Shown: positions 14,593-23,465, numbered from the stretch's first letter. The stretch is 25,954 nucleotides of DNA from Candidatus Neomicrothrix sp. UBA4742 (GCA_002403895.1 DHIQ01000107.1:1-25954); one strand, 5' to 3'. Translations and numbers: made by a program. Notes: a model not told the origin generated them from the sequence alone.

Positions 14593-16506
14593 TCATGGCG
14601 CACCCACCCCAGCCGCACGCATGCTGCGGTACCACTGCTCCAGGCAGAGCAGCTGCCAGACCTGCTTGGACTCGTCGCGCCGACCGCTGCGCTGGTCGTC
14701 GACGAGCCGCTGCAGCGGCTGCCGCCGCAGGAACCCGGTGCGCACGAGCTCGCCATCGAGCAGGACGTCGTCGACGAGCGCACGCAGGTCGTTGGTGACC
14801 CACGCACGCAGCGGGGCGCTGAAACTGGCCTTGGGGCGGTCGATCACCTCGTCGGGCAGCCAGGCGCGCGCAGCGTCCTTGAGCACTGCCTTCTGGGTGC
14901 GGCCGCGGATCTTCTGCGACCCGGGGGTCGAGAACGCCGCCGCGAACACGGCCGGGTCGACGAAGGGCACGCGGACCTCGGTGGAGGCGGCCATGCTCGC
15001 CCGGTCGGTATACGTGAGGTTCAGCCCCACCATGAACATCCGGGTGTCCGCCAGGCACATGCGGTCGACCTGGTCGGTGAGCGTGGTGTCCTCGTAGATC
15101 GCGCGGTGCCGGCCGACGACCCCGTCGACGGCGGAGGCGAGCGCCGGGTCGAGCAGGTCCACCAGCTCGTCGCGGTCGTAGAGGGTGTAGCTGCGCCGGA
15201 ACGCCTCCTCCTCCGGCAGCTCGGCGAACGTGAGGAACCGCTGAGCCCACCGGACGCTTCGGAGGCCGCGCTGGCCGACCGCGACGGGCAGGGACCGCAC
15301 CACCGGAGCCACCACCCCAGCCCGCAGCGCCCGCGGCACGCGGCGGTAGCGCGCAGTCAGCAACGTCGCGAGGTGCTTGCGGTAGCCGCCGAAGAGCTCG
15401 TCCGCGCCCATGCCGGACAACAGCACCTTGACGCCCGCCTCGCGAGCCGCGTCGCACATGAGGAGCGTGTTGATCGCGGCCGGGTCACCGATCGGCTCGT
15501 CGAGGATGTCGACCATGCGAGGCAGCAGGTCGACGACGTCAGGGGCAATCTCGATCTCGTGCAACCGGATCCCCAGGTGCTGGGCCATCATCCGCGCGTA
15601 GCGCGCGTCGTCGGGCATGGCCTCCAGCTTCTGGTCCTCCGGGCGGAACGCGATGGTGTACGCCTCGATCGCGGGGTTCGACCGGTGCGCCAGGGCGGTC
15701 ACGATGCTGGAGTCGAGGCCCCCGCTGAGGAACGACGCGACCGGCGCGTCCGAGATGAGGTGGGCCTCGACCGACGCCTCGAGGACCTCGCGCAGATCGA
15801 ACTGCGCGCCGGCTGACGCGCGAGCCGCCTCCTGCGCCGCGTCCCAGTAGACGCCGCTCGCCCGTGAGCCGTCCCTGAAGTAGGTGCTCCAACTCCCCGG
15901 CGGCAGCTTGCGCACGCCGTGGACTGCGTCGTACTCCTGCGGCAGCCAGTAGTACAGGGTCGAGGCGACCATCGCTGCGGGGTCGACGCTCAGCTCGGAG
16001 CCCACGGCGGCGACGATCGCCTTGAGCTCGGAGGCGAAGAGCACGCCCGCACCACGAGGCATGACGTACAGGGGCTTGATGCCGAGCGGGTCGCGGGCCA
16101 GGGCCAGGCTGCCCGTGCGCTCGTCATGGATGGCGAACGCGAACATCCCACGGAACCGCCGGAGGGCGTCCGTCCCCCACGCCCGCCACGCCTCGAGCAC
16201 CACCTCGGTGTCCGAGGCCGAGACGAACCGCACACCCCGCCCCTCGAGCTCGTGCCGGATCTCACGGTAGTTGTAGACCTCACCGTTATAGCTGAGCGTG
16301 AGTCCGTCCTTGCGGAACGGCTGATCGGAGGCCCTGCTCAGGTCGATGATCGAGAGCCGTCTGTGCCCCAGGACCACTGAGGTCTCGGGGTCCACCAGCT
16401 CGACGAGCCCGCAGGCGTCCGGGCCGCGGTGACCGATCCGATCCATCATCGCCCCGACGAGCACCTTGCCGTCCGGCTGCTGGAACGCCCCGACCACGCC
16501 ACACAC
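14593..16506 (-). CDS. asnB: Asparagine synthetase B-like glutamine amidotransferase
   Basis: 637 residues from a GTG at 16506, chosen because it puts Cys at position 2, the glutaminase nucleophile that becomes N-terminal after Met removal; it lies 2 bases after the upstream stop. Residues 1-210 are a class II glutaminase domain (CGVVGAF, RIGHRGPD at 23-30, LSYNGEVYNY at 71-80, and a GTDALRRFRGMFAFAIHDER element). Residues 235-600 are the ATP-pyrophosphatase synthetase domain with the SFLSGGLDSS loop (258-267). The family adenylates a carboxylate and replaces AMP with ammonia from glutamine. Members inside polysaccharide loci can amidate uronic acids (for example WbpS of Pseudomonas aeruginosa). 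Given the GDP-mannose dehydrogenase in the same operon, amidation of a hexuronic acid is more likely than free asparagine synthesis, but this is inference. Confidence 0.9.
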   Translation of the reverse strand: MCGVVGAFQQPDGKVLVGAMMDRIGHRGPDACGLVELVDPETSVVLGHRRLSIIDLSRASDQPFRKDGLTLSYNGEVYNYREIRHELEGRGVRFVSASDTEVVLEAWRAWGTDALRRFRGMFAFAIHDERTGSLALARDPLGIKPLYVMPRGAGVLFASELKAIVAAVGSELSVDPAAMVASTLYYWLPQEYDAVHGVRKLPPGSWSTYFRDGSRASGVYWDAAQEAARASAGAQFDLREVLEASVEAHLISDAPVASFLSGGLDSSIVTALAHRSNPAIEAYTIAFRPEDQKLEAMPDDARYARMMAQHLGIRLHEIEIAPDVVDLLPRMVDILDEPIGDPAAINTLLMCDAAREAGVKVLLSGMGADELFGGYRKHLATLLTARYRRVPRALRAGVVAPVVRSLPVAVGQRGLRSVRWAQRFLTFAELPEEEAFRRSYTLYDRDELVDLLDPALASAVDGVVGRHRAIYEDTTLTDQVDRMCLADTRMFMVGLNLTYTDRASMAASTEVRVPFVDPAVFAAAFSTPGSQKIRGRTQKAVLKDAARAWLPDEVIDRPKASFSAPLRAWVTNDLRALVDDVLLDGELVRTGFLRRQPLQRLVDDQRSGRRDESKQVWQLLCLEQWYRSMRAAGVGAP

Positions 16507-16508
16507 GG

Positions 16509-17771
16509 CTACGCCTCCGCGCGAGTTGGTTCGGCCACGTCGGCGACCGGCGGCACAGTACGCCCGGTCAGCGCGTCGAAGACCGCCAGGTACCCCACCC
16601 GCTGGTGCTGCCACGCAAGCGACCGCTCAACCCGCTCACGGCCACGGCGCCCCATCTCCACACGCGCCTGCGGGTCGTCCACGAGCTCGACCAGGGCCCG
16701 AGCGTAGGCCTCGACGTCCCCCGGCTCGACGTACCGCGCGGCGTCGGCCGCGGACACCCGCGTCTCACGGAGGTCGAAGGCCACCACGGGGAGCCCGTAG
16801 GACATGTACTCCATCGTCTTGTTCATCGTCGAGACGTCGTTGAGCGGGTTGAGGGGATCGGGCGACATGCCCACGTCGGCAGTGGAGAACACCTCCGTGA
16901 CGGTCTCGTCCGGCACTCGCCCCGGCATCTCGACGACATCCTCCAGCCCGAGTCGGTTGCGCTCGACCACCAGGTCCTCCCAGCAGTCACCGCGCCCCAT
17001 GAGCGTGAACGCGATGTCGTCGCGGCCCATCTGGTTAACGATCACGTCGGCGGCTCTCAACACGATGTCCACGCCGTCCTGCGGCCCCATCACCCCGAGG
17101 TAGGTCAGCAGGTGCGGCCGCCCCCGGCGCAGCTCGGGCTTGGCCTCGCGGCGGCGCAGCCGATCGGGGTCGGGTCCGGTGCGCACCACAGTGACGTGCT
17201 CCGGAGCCTTGCCACCCCGAGACCTGGCGATCGCGGCATACGAGTCGTTGGTCGAGGTGACCCGGTCCGCGCAGCGGAACGTCATCCGCTCCAGGAAGAG
17301 CAGGCCGCGCAGCAGCATCGCCGGTCCGTCGGGGAAGCGGGAACGGAACAGCTCCGGGCACAGGTCATGGTGATCGAAGACGAACCGCGTACCGTCCAGC
17401 AGTCGCAGCAGTCTGGCCAGCGGCCAGAAGATGTCTGGCGGGTTGCAGGCCTGCATGACCGCGAACCGTCCGGCTCGCCGGGCCCGGAGCGCGAGCCTGG
17501 CGGTGGCGAGGAAGGAGTAGACGTACTCGACCACGAAGCCGATCGCGCTGCCACCGGGTGCGTACGGCTGGTAGGCGAGGATGCGCACCCCGTCGACGAC
17601 CTGCTCCGGCCCGGTGCCCTCACCGCGCGGACAGACGACCGTGACGTCGTAGCCCGCCCCTTCAAGAGTCTGGCACTCCAGCCACACCCGCCGGTCGAAG
17701 GGCACCGGGAGGTTCTGCACGATGATGAGCACGCGCGACCGGGCGGTATCGGACTGGTTGAGCGAGGTCAC
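16509..17771 (-). CDS. GT4 family glycosyltransferase
   Basis: 420 residues; the GTG start overlaps the dehydrogenase stop (GTGA). The N-terminus VLIIVQNLPVPFDRRVWLEC (14-33) is the characteristic opening of a GT4 subfamily common in exopolysaccharide loci, followed by CNPPDIFWPLA (109-119), which lines the acceptor cleft. The donor half includes LTYLGVMGPQDGVD and, near residue 315-340, STMNKTMEYMSYGLPVVAFD, in which Glu within the KTMEYMSYGLP helix takes the place of the usual EX7E second glutamate. It should transfer a hexose-type residue from a nucleotide sugar to the lipid-linked repeat at the cytoplasmic face. As the neighbour of the GDP-mannose dehydrogenase it might use GDP-mannuronate or GDP-mannose, but the donor is not readable from the sequence. 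Confidence 0.9.
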   Translation of the reverse strand: MTSLNQSDTARSRVLIIVQNLPVPFDRRVWLECQTLEGAGYDVTVVCPRGEGTGPEQVVDGVRILAYQPYAPGGSAIGFVVEYVYSFLATARLALRARRAGRFAVMQACNPPDIFWPLARLLRLLDGTRFVFDHHDLCPELFRSRFPDGPAMLLRGLLFLERMTFRCADRVTSTNDSYAAIARSRGGKAPEHVTVVRTGPDPDRLRRREAKPELRRGRPHLLTYLGVMGPQDGVDIVLRAADVIVNQMGRDDIAFTLMGRGDCWEDLVVERNRLGLEDVVEMPGRVPDETVTEVFSTADVGMSPDPLNPLNDVSTMNKTMEYMSYGLPVVAFDLRETRVSAADAARYVEPGDVEAYARALVELVDDPQARVEMGRRGRERVERSLAWQHQRVGYLAVFDALTGRTVPPVADVAEPTRAEA

Positions 17772-19090
17772 CAGCTCACTCCCGCGTAACCGGCGAGCTG
17801 CTCGATATCGGCGCCGAGGCGCCCGTGCAGGTCGATGACGAGCTTGGGCGACGCAGCCACGACCGCCCGCAGAGCGTCCTTGTCCGAGGAGGAGATGATG
17901 AAGACCTCGGCGCCCTCGACGGCCTCCTCCGGGGTCGCGGCAAGCAGCCGGTTGACGTGCGCGAGCTTGCTCTGCAGGTGGCGCAGGTTGGCACCGACGA
18001 GCCGGTCGGGATTGACGATCGGATCATAGATCCGCACGTCGAGACCCTTGCCCACGAACCGTTCGGCGAGCTCGAGGTTGGGGCTCTCGCGCAGGTCGTC
18101 AGTGTCCATCTTAAAGCTCAGCCCGACGAGGCAGACGCTGCGGTACCCGGTCTGCAGCACCCGGTCGACGACGGAGCGCACGACGACCTCGTTGCTGATG
18201 AGGGCGGAGCCGACCATCGGGATCTCGACGCCGTTAGTGCGGGCCATGCTCTGCAGGGCGCGCAGGTCCTTCGGGAGGCACGAACCGCCAAAGGCGAAGC
18301 CGGGGCGCAGGTAAGCAGGCGAGACGTTGAGCTTGCGATCCTCGCTGAAGATCTCCATCACCCGCCGGCCGTCGACACCGAACGTGGAGAACACCCGCCC
18401 CATCTCGTTGGCGAAGGTGACCTTGACGGCGTGGAACGCGTTGCACGCGTACTTGAGCGACTCCGCCGTGCCGAGGTCGACATGATGGACGTCCTGGCCG
18501 AGGAAGGCGAACATCGCGCCGAGCGCCTCGTGCGCCCTGGTGTCCTCGGTGCCCACGACCACGAACGGCGGGGCGAAGAAGTCCTCCACCCCACAGCCCT
18601 CGCGCAGGAACTCCGGGCACATCGCGGTCGCGACAGACCAGCCCTCCGGCAGGCCTCCGGACGAGAAGACGGGCGCCACCACACCGGCACAGGTGCCCGG
18701 GGGCACGGTCGAGCGGATGACCACGGTGTGGAAGCCACCGGCCGGCGGCGTGGCCACCTCCATGGCGTCACGCACGTCCTCGACCGCGCGGCGGATGTAC
18801 GTGAGGTCCGTGTCGCCGCGGGCAGACGACGGCGTGCCCACACAGATGAGGGAGACGTCGGCCCCCTCCACAGCGAGGCGCGCGTCGGTCGTGGCCTGCA
18901 GCAGCCCGGCTGCGACCGCATCATGGACCAGTACGCCGATGCCGGGCTCGACGACCGGGCTCTCGCCCCGGCAGATAGCCTCCACCTTCATCGCGTCGAC
19001 GTCGACGCCCACGACTTCGTGCCCTCGCGACGCCAACCCGGCCGCGGTGACCGTGCCCACGTAGCCCAGTCCGAAAACGGCGACCTTCAT
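17768..19090 (-). CDS. GDP-mannose 6-dehydrogenase-like protein (AlgD type)
   Basis: 440 residues. The ATG at 19090 has AGGAGGT about 7 bases upstream and begins directly with the NAD-binding MKVAVFGLGYVGTVTAAGLA; a longer in-frame start would add unrelated sequence. The family carries out two-step NAD-dependent oxidation of a nucleotide sugar to its uronic acid. The catalytic Cys is C271 in FAFGGSCLPKDLRAL (265-279). The form GSCLPKD, together with CVGTPSSARGDTDL (83-96) and FHAVKVTFANEMG (219-231), matches GDP-mannose 6-dehydrogenase (AlgD) better than UDP-glucose dehydrogenase, which usually has GSCFPKD. The likely product is GDP-mannuronate. It is the first gene of the ten-gene operon. 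A UDP-sugar substrate remains possible. Confidence 0.85.
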   Translation of the reverse strand: MKVAVFGLGYVGTVTAAGLASRGHEVVGVDVDAMKVEAICRGESPVVEPGIGVLVHDAVAAGLLQATTDARLAVEGADVSLICVGTPSSARGDTDLTYIRRAVEDVRDAMEVATPPAGGFHTVVIRSTVPPGTCAGVVAPVFSSGGLPEGWSVATAMCPEFLREGCGVEDFFAPPFVVVGTEDTRAHEALGAMFAFLGQDVHHVDLGTAESLKYACNAFHAVKVTFANEMGRVFSTFGVDGRRVMEIFSEDRKLNVSPAYLRPGFAFGGSCLPKDLRALQSMARTNGVEIPMVGSALISNEVVVRSVVDRVLQTGYRSVCLVGLSFKMDTDDLRESPNLELAERFVGKGLDVRIYDPIVNPDRLVGANLRHLQSKLAHVNRLLAATPEEAVEGAEVFIISSSDKDALRAVVAASPKLVIDLHGRLGADIEQLAGYAGVSW

Positions 19091-19382
19091 GCCGGGTACC
19101 TCCTGGTCGAAGCCTTCAGGGACGAGCGCGACCCCTTGCTGAGTCACGCTCCGGAGGGTGGCGCCGTGCTGCACGTGCCTGCGGTTGCCCCGGCCCGCCG
19201 GGGCCTCGCCCCTGCGCCTGGGACCACCTCGGGCACCGTCGCACCGTTGCGGCGCGTCCCCTCCACGGCTCATACAACACCCGCAATGGTGTCGGGCGGT
19301 TCGTCCGGAGATCGTACGGTGGTCTCACTCAAATGGTGGAGACGGAACGGCTCTGCGCATGGTCGACGGGATCGTCCGGCGA
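19091..19382. other. Longest intergenic gap inside the locus; likely operon promoter region
   Basis: These 292 bases separate the flippase stop from the dehydrogenase start; both genes are on the minus strand. Apart from the ribosome binding site next to 19090 there is no supported gene. TTGAGT and TACGAT boxes can be picked out on the minus strand, but their spacing does not make a convincing -35/-10 pair. No hairpin with a T-run was seen. The length compared with other junctions suggests a separate promoter for the ten-gene operon. Confidence 0.4.
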
Positions 19383-20918
19383 TCACGCGGGTCGATCACG
19401 CAGCCGTGACGGGCGCAGGCGCAGGAACCGCGCCGCCCAGTTCACGTATCGCTCCGGGACCGGCAGCAGGCCCAACGCGTCACGCATGATCGACCCCGCC
19501 GTGAGCCGGAGCAGCACGAGGTCGAAGGCGGCCGTGGCGACCACGGTCACGGCCAGGACGTCCCAGCCTCCCTCGGTGCCCGACAGCACGCGGTAGAGCA
19601 GGACACCGACACCGGTCGCGATCACCGAGGGCACCAGAACCGTCCCGAACGGCCGGGCGACAGCCCGGACAGGAATCCCGACGATCCGGGCCACGAGCAC
19701 CCACCGGGCGGGCGTGGCGAGCAGGGCGAGGCAGACGAATCCGACCGTCACCCCGACTAGGCCCCACCGCACCGCGACAGCGGTGATAGCGATGCTCGTC
19801 GCGTCGACAGCTACGGCGTACGCGAGCCACGCGCCCGGACGCCCGAGGCCGTAGAACAGTCCGTGGTCGAGCATGGCGCCAATGGTGACGATGCCCGCGA
19901 CAGCCAGCGCCTGAGCGGGCGCGACGCTCTGGCGCCACTGCTCTCCAAACAGGGCCGGCACGAGCCCGGGGGCCGTCACGACGATGATGACCATCACCGG
20001 TGCGACGACTGCATACGCGACGCCGAGGGCCTTAAGGTAGGAGGATCGGAGCCGGTCCATGGACGAGCGCAGCTTGGCGAACACCACGGTCGAGACCGGT
20101 GTCAGTGACACCGCGGTGAGCTCCTGGGCCACCTGCACCAGCCGCTGCGCGATGTTGAGCAGGCCGAGCGCCGCGGGACCGAGGGTGACGGTGATGATCC
20201 AGCTCTCGACCCAGCCGCGCAGGGCCGCGACCAGATCCACGCTGGAGACACGCACCCCGAACACCGCCATCTCCCGAAAGAGGCGTGGTGACAACTCGAG
20301 CGACGGCACCCAGCGGGCGCTGCGCCATGCCAGCACGGCCACCACCCATTGGGTCGTGACCACCTGGCCGACGAGCGCCCACACACCACCGCCGTGCAGC
20401 GCCAGCACCACGGCGACGACCTGGGCGAGCAGGGCCGCGACGAGGCTCTGCAGGGCCACTGCCCGGAACCTCATCGAGCGCCGCAGCAGCGCCATGGGCA
20501 CTGCTGACAGCACGGTGGGCACGACGGCGAGCACGAGGGACCGAAGCACGTCGCGCAGGTCGGCGTTGCGGAAGGCGTCGGCGAGCAACGGCGCGCCGAA
20601 CCAGAGCGCGGCGGACAGGATGACGCCGGCAGCGGCGGAGGCCCAGAACGCGGTACTGAGGCTGCGCCGGTCGACGTCGTCGGCCTGCAGCAGGTAGGTC
20701 GAGAAGCCCAGGTCGGCGAGCAGGTACAGCACCGGGATGAAGGTCATGGCGGCCGCCACGACGCCGAACTCCCGCGGGGTGATGTGCCGCGTCAGCACGA
20801 CCAGCGTGACCAAGCCGCTGATTCGCACGGCCCACTTCTGCGCCGCGAGCCACATCATCCCCGACGCGGCCCGACGCCCGAGCTGTTCGTCCTTCGGCGT
20901 CTCCTGCTGTATGCCCAC
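19383..20918 (-). CDS. Wzx-type oligosaccharide flippase
   Basis: 511 residues with about 12-14 hydrophobic segments, the plan of the MOP/PST transporter group that flips lipid-linked repeat units across the membrane. The N-terminus GRRAASGMMWLAAQKWAVRI, then TRHITPREFGVVAAAMTFI and LADLGFSTYLLQ, matches the WzxC-like family (Polysacc_synt type). Hydrophilic loops contain RSMRFRAVALQSL and GWVESWIITVTLGPAALGLLNIAQ. The GTG start at 20918 lies 11 bases after the aminotransferase stop with no clear ribosome binding site; ATG codons near residue 20 are alternatives, though they would cut into the first helix. It is the last gene of a three-gene set with the two aminotransferases. Confidence 0.9.
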   Translation of the reverse strand: MGIQQETPKDEQLGRRAASGMMWLAAQKWAVRISGLVTLVVLTRHITPREFGVVAAAMTFIPVLYLLADLGFSTYLLQADDVDRRSLSTAFWASAAAGVILSAALWFGAPLLADAFRNADLRDVLRSLVLAVVPTVLSAVPMALLRRSMRFRAVALQSLVAALLAQVVAVVLALHGGGVWALVGQVVTTQWVVAVLAWRSARWVPSLELSPRLFREMAVFGVRVSSVDLVAALRGWVESWIITVTLGPAALGLLNIAQRLVQVAQELTAVSLTPVSTVVFAKLRSSMDRLRSSYLKALGVAYAVVAPVMVIIVVTAPGLVPALFGEQWRQSVAPAQALAVAGIVTIGAMLDHGLFYGLGRPGAWLAYAVAVDATSIAITAVAVRWGLVGVTVGFVCLALLATPARWVLVARIVGIPVRAVARPFGTVLVPSVIATGVGVLLYRVLSGTEGGWDVLAVTVVATAAFDLVLLRLTAGSIMRDALGLLPVPERYVNWAARFLRLRPSRLRDRPA

Positions 20919-20929
20919 CGTGTCGCCGA

Positions 20930-22048
20930 TCAGCCGCGCCCGCGCACGGCGCGATGTAGGACGTAGACCACGCGCTCCTGCTGTTCCCTGGTGATACCTG
21001 GGAACATCGGCAGCGACAGGATCTGGCCGGCCGCCCGCTCCGCGACCGGGAACTGCCCCGGTGCGCCGCCGAGGTGGGCCATGGCGGGAGTGAGGTGGAC
21101 GGGCACCGGGTAGTGCACGCCGGCACCGACCCCCTCCTCGTGGAGTTCACGCAGGACACGGTCACGCTCCGCGACCCGCACGACGTACAGGTGCCAGACG
21201 TGCTCGTTGCCGGCCAGGGTGATGGGTGTGCGGACGTCCTCGGTGCCGGCGAGCAGCTCGTCGTACGCCGCTGCCGCCGCGCGTCGTTCGGCGTTCCAGG
21301 AGTCGAGCCGACGCAGTTTCGCGCGCAGCACCACCGCCTGGAGGGTGTCGAGCCGGGAGTTGAACCCCACGACCATGTGCTCGTACTTCGCCGGACTGCC
21401 GTGCGCACCCAGGAGGCGGACCTGACGGGCCAGATCCTCCCTCGCCGTCGTCACGGCACCGGCGTCCCCGTACGCGCCAAGGTTCTTGCCCGGATAGAAG
21501 CTCGTCGCCGCGACGTCGCCGAACGTTCCCGCACCGCGCCCTGCACGGGTTGCGCCCTGGGACTGGGCACCGTCCTCGACGACGGCGATGCCGCGTTGGC
21601 GCAGCGTCGCCGGCAGCCGCTCGAACGGTGCCACCTGGCCGTACAGGTCGACGGGAACCACGGCACGGGTGCGCTCCGTGAGGACCTGCTCGACCTGGTC
21701 GGGGTTGATCAGCAGGGCGTCGTCGTCCACGTCGACGAAGACCGGACGGGCTCCGGCCCGGACGACCGCCTCGGCCGTGGCGATGAAGGTGTTGGCCGGC
21801 ACCACCACGTCGTCGCCCTGGCCCACACCGATGGCTCGCAGCGCGAGCTCCACGGCGTCGGTCCCGTTGGCGACGCCGACGCAGACGCCGGCGCCGGTGT
21901 ACGCCGCGTACTCCTGCTCGAACGCCGCCACCGCCTTGCCGCCGATGTAGTCGCCGGCGGCCAGCACCTCGGCGAAGCCGGCCCCGACCTCCTCGGAGAT
22001 CTGGGTGTGCTGCAGGGCGAGGTCGACGAGGGGGATGCTGCTACTCAC
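20930..22048 (-). CDS. DegT/DnrJ/EryC1/StrS sugar aminotransferase
   Basis: 372 residues from a GTG at 22048 with GGAGG 7 bases upstream. It is a PLP-dependent aminotransferase that moves an amino group, usually from glutamate, onto a keto group of a nucleotide sugar. The PLP lysine is K188 in SFYPGKNLGAYGDAG (183-197). Other hallmarks are GVANGTDAVELALRA (58-72), VVVPANTFIATAEAV (81-95), the cofactor Asp region VVEDGAQSQGA (156-166) and GFNSRLDTLQAVVL. It resembles enzymes making 3-amino sugars (FdtB/QdtB/WbpE-like), but the regiochemistry cannot be settled by eye. No 4,6-dehydratase or ketoisomerase to supply the keto-sugar is present in the window. It is 42 bases downstream of the other aminotransferase gene. 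Confidence 0.92.
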   Translation of the reverse strand: MSSSIPLVDLALQHTQISEEVGAGFAEVLAAGDYIGGKAVAAFEQEYAAYTGAGVCVGVANGTDAVELALRAIGVGQGDDVVVPANTFIATAEAVVRAGARPVFVDVDDDALLINPDQVEQVLTERTRAVVPVDLYGQVAPFERLPATLRQRGIAVVEDGAQSQGATRAGRGAGTFGDVAATSFYPGKNLGAYGDAGAVTTAREDLARQVRLLGAHGSPAKYEHMVVGFNSRLDTLQAVVLRAKLRRLDSWNAERRAAAAAYDELLAGTEDVRTPITLAGNEHVWHLYVVRVAERDRVLRELHEEGVGAGVHYPVPVHLTPAMAHLGGAPGQFPVAERAAGQILSLPMFPGITREQQERVVYVLHRAVRGRG

Positions 22049-22090
22049 GGATGGGCCTCCAGGCTCGGTGCTCAGTGATGGGAACGGGTG

Positions 22091-23227
22091 TCAGGCGGCG
22101 CGCGACGTGGCGGCGCGCCGCATGACGTCGACGACGTGGTCCTGCTCTGCCGTGGTCATGGTGTGGAAGAGCGGCAGGATGAGGGTGGAGTCGGTGAGTC
22201 GCTCCGTGGTCGTGAGATCGGCGTGCGCGTGCCCGGCGTAGGCGGGCTGGCGGTGGGCCGCCATGATCCCCGCTCGGGCCGAGACACCCTCGGTGAACAG
22301 GGTCGCGAGGAGGTCGCTGCGCGACACCGGGAACCCGGGTTCGAGCTCGACCCAGAACGACTGGAAGTTCGACTCGCCCCACTCGGGATCGCGCACCGTG
22401 CGGACGCCGGGGACGTCGACCAGCGCCGCCTGGTACGCGGCCGCCAGCTCCCTGCGTCGCTGCACCATCGCGCTCAGCTTGCCGAGCTGGACCAAGCCGA
22501 TTGCTGCCTGGATGTCGGTCATGCGGTAGTTGAAGCCCACCTCGAGGTAGTTCTCGATGACCGGCTGGCGGCTTCGGTGGCGCTCCGCCGCGCTGACGCT
22601 CATCCCGTGCTCTCGCAGTCGCCGAGCCCGGCCCGCCAGCCCGGCATCGGCCAGGGTGAGCATGCCGCCTTCTCCGGTGGTCAACAGCTTGCGAGGGTGG
22701 AAGGACCACGCGGCCAGCGTGGCCGACGCACCCACGGGCCGGCCCCGGTACGTGGACCCCGCGGCACACGCCGCGTCCTCAACCAGCACGATCCCCCGCT
22801 CTTCGCACAGCTCACGCAACGGGTCGACATCAGCCGGCACACCACCCTGGTCGACGACCACGATCGCCCGGGTCCGGTCGGTAAGCACAGCCTCGACCGT
22901 GCGCCGGCTCAGGTTGCCGTCCTCCGGCTCGACGTCCGCGAACACCGGGGTGGCTCCCACGTAGACCGCACTGTTGGCGGTCGCGATGAAGGACAGCGAC
23001 GGCACCACGACCTCGTCCCCCGGGTCGAGCCCGAGCAGGTGGAGTGCGACGTGCAAGCCAGTGGTGCACGAGGTGAGAGCGACGCCGTGGGGTGCACCGA
23101 CGCGGGCGGCGAAGGCCGCTTCGAACTCGGCAACCCGCGGACCCTGAGCGAGCCAGCCCGACGCCACGACGTCGGCGGCTGCGCGCGCCTCGTCCTCGCC
23201 CAGCCACGGCTTCATCACCGGAATCAT
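22091..23227 (-). CDS. DegT/DnrJ/EryC1/StrS sugar aminotransferase, second
   Basis: 378 residues from the ATG at 23227, with GGGAGGGT about 5 bases upstream; a longer in-frame start lacks a site and would add non-family sequence. PLP lysine K180 lies in WSFHPRKLLTTGEGG (174-188), a form common in 4-keto-sugar aminotransferases (PseC/ArnB/WecE-like). Also visible are MKPWLGEDEARAAADVVASG (5-24), SCTTGLHVALHLLGL (53-67), LVEDAACAAGS (148-158) and GFNYRMTDIQAAIGLVQL. It is the first gene of the three-gene set with the other aminotransferase and the flippase, and is transcribed away from a divergent glycosyltransferase. It is clearly diverged from its neighbour aminotransferase, so this is not a recent duplication. 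Confidence 0.92.
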   Translation of the reverse strand: MIPVMKPWLGEDEARAAADVVASGWLAQGPRVAEFEAAFAARVGAPHGVALTSCTTGLHVALHLLGLDPGDEVVVPSLSFIATANSAVYVGATPVFADVEPEDGNLSRRTVEAVLTDRTRAIVVVDQGGVPADVDPLRELCEERGIVLVEDAACAAGSTYRGRPVGASATLAAWSFHPRKLLTTGEGGMLTLADAGLAGRARRLREHGMSVSAAERHRSRQPVIENYLEVGFNYRMTDIQAAIGLVQLGKLSAMVQRRRELAAAYQAALVDVPGVRTVRDPEWGESNFQSFWVELEPGFPVSRSDLLATLFTEGVSARAGIMAAHRQPAYAGHAHADLTTTERLTDSTLILPLFHTMTTAEQDHVVDVMRRAATSRAA

Positions 23228-23465
23228 CTGCAACCCTCCCGTCGTCGGCGGCACCTTGGACCCGGCCACCCCCACAGACAGAAGACCCGTGGAAACCCCC
23301 CGGTGATACCGGATCCCCACTTTTCTTCCCCAATCTCATCCACCACGGGCGACGACCGGCGGCTGGTGACCTCCGTAGCTGTGCCAGTAAACGCATTCGG
23401 CCACGCCCGTCCCGGCCGCGTGCGAGCATGCCACCATGGTGGGTGATCCGTCCGAGGGGACGCCG
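23228..23465. promoter_or_regulatory. Divergent promoter region between aminotransferase and glycosyltransferase genes
   Basis: This intergenic stretch separates two divergently transcribed genes and must hold at least one promoter for each if both are first genes. It contains an inverted repeat, CCGGT-GAT-ACCGG, at 23300-23312. On the minus strand TTGGGG and TATCAC lie about 19 bases apart, a weak -35/-10 candidate that would overlap the inverted repeat. A less GC-rich pocket at 23319-23345 fits a promoter. Ribosome binding sites flank each end (GAGGGGA at 23454-23460 on the plus strand). Confidence 0.45.

Noticed and set aside
11976..14798. Very long plus-strand open frame (940 codons)
   Set aside because: It is antisense to the heparinase-like and two-domain oxidoreductase genes, is rich in Arg/Pro/Gly/Ala/His without a family pattern, and arises from high GC codon bias.
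16507..16614. Longer start for the amidotransferase
   Set aside because: It would bury the N-terminal catalytic Cys, which must be at position 2; the GTG at 16506 places it correctly.
17825..19489. Plus-strand open frame of 554 codons
   Set aside because: It is a shadow of the GDP-mannose dehydrogenase-like gene; low-complexity composition.
20930..23227. Recent tandem duplication of aminotransferase genes
   Set aside because: The two proteins share only family motifs; their lysine-site and N-terminal sequences differ strongly.
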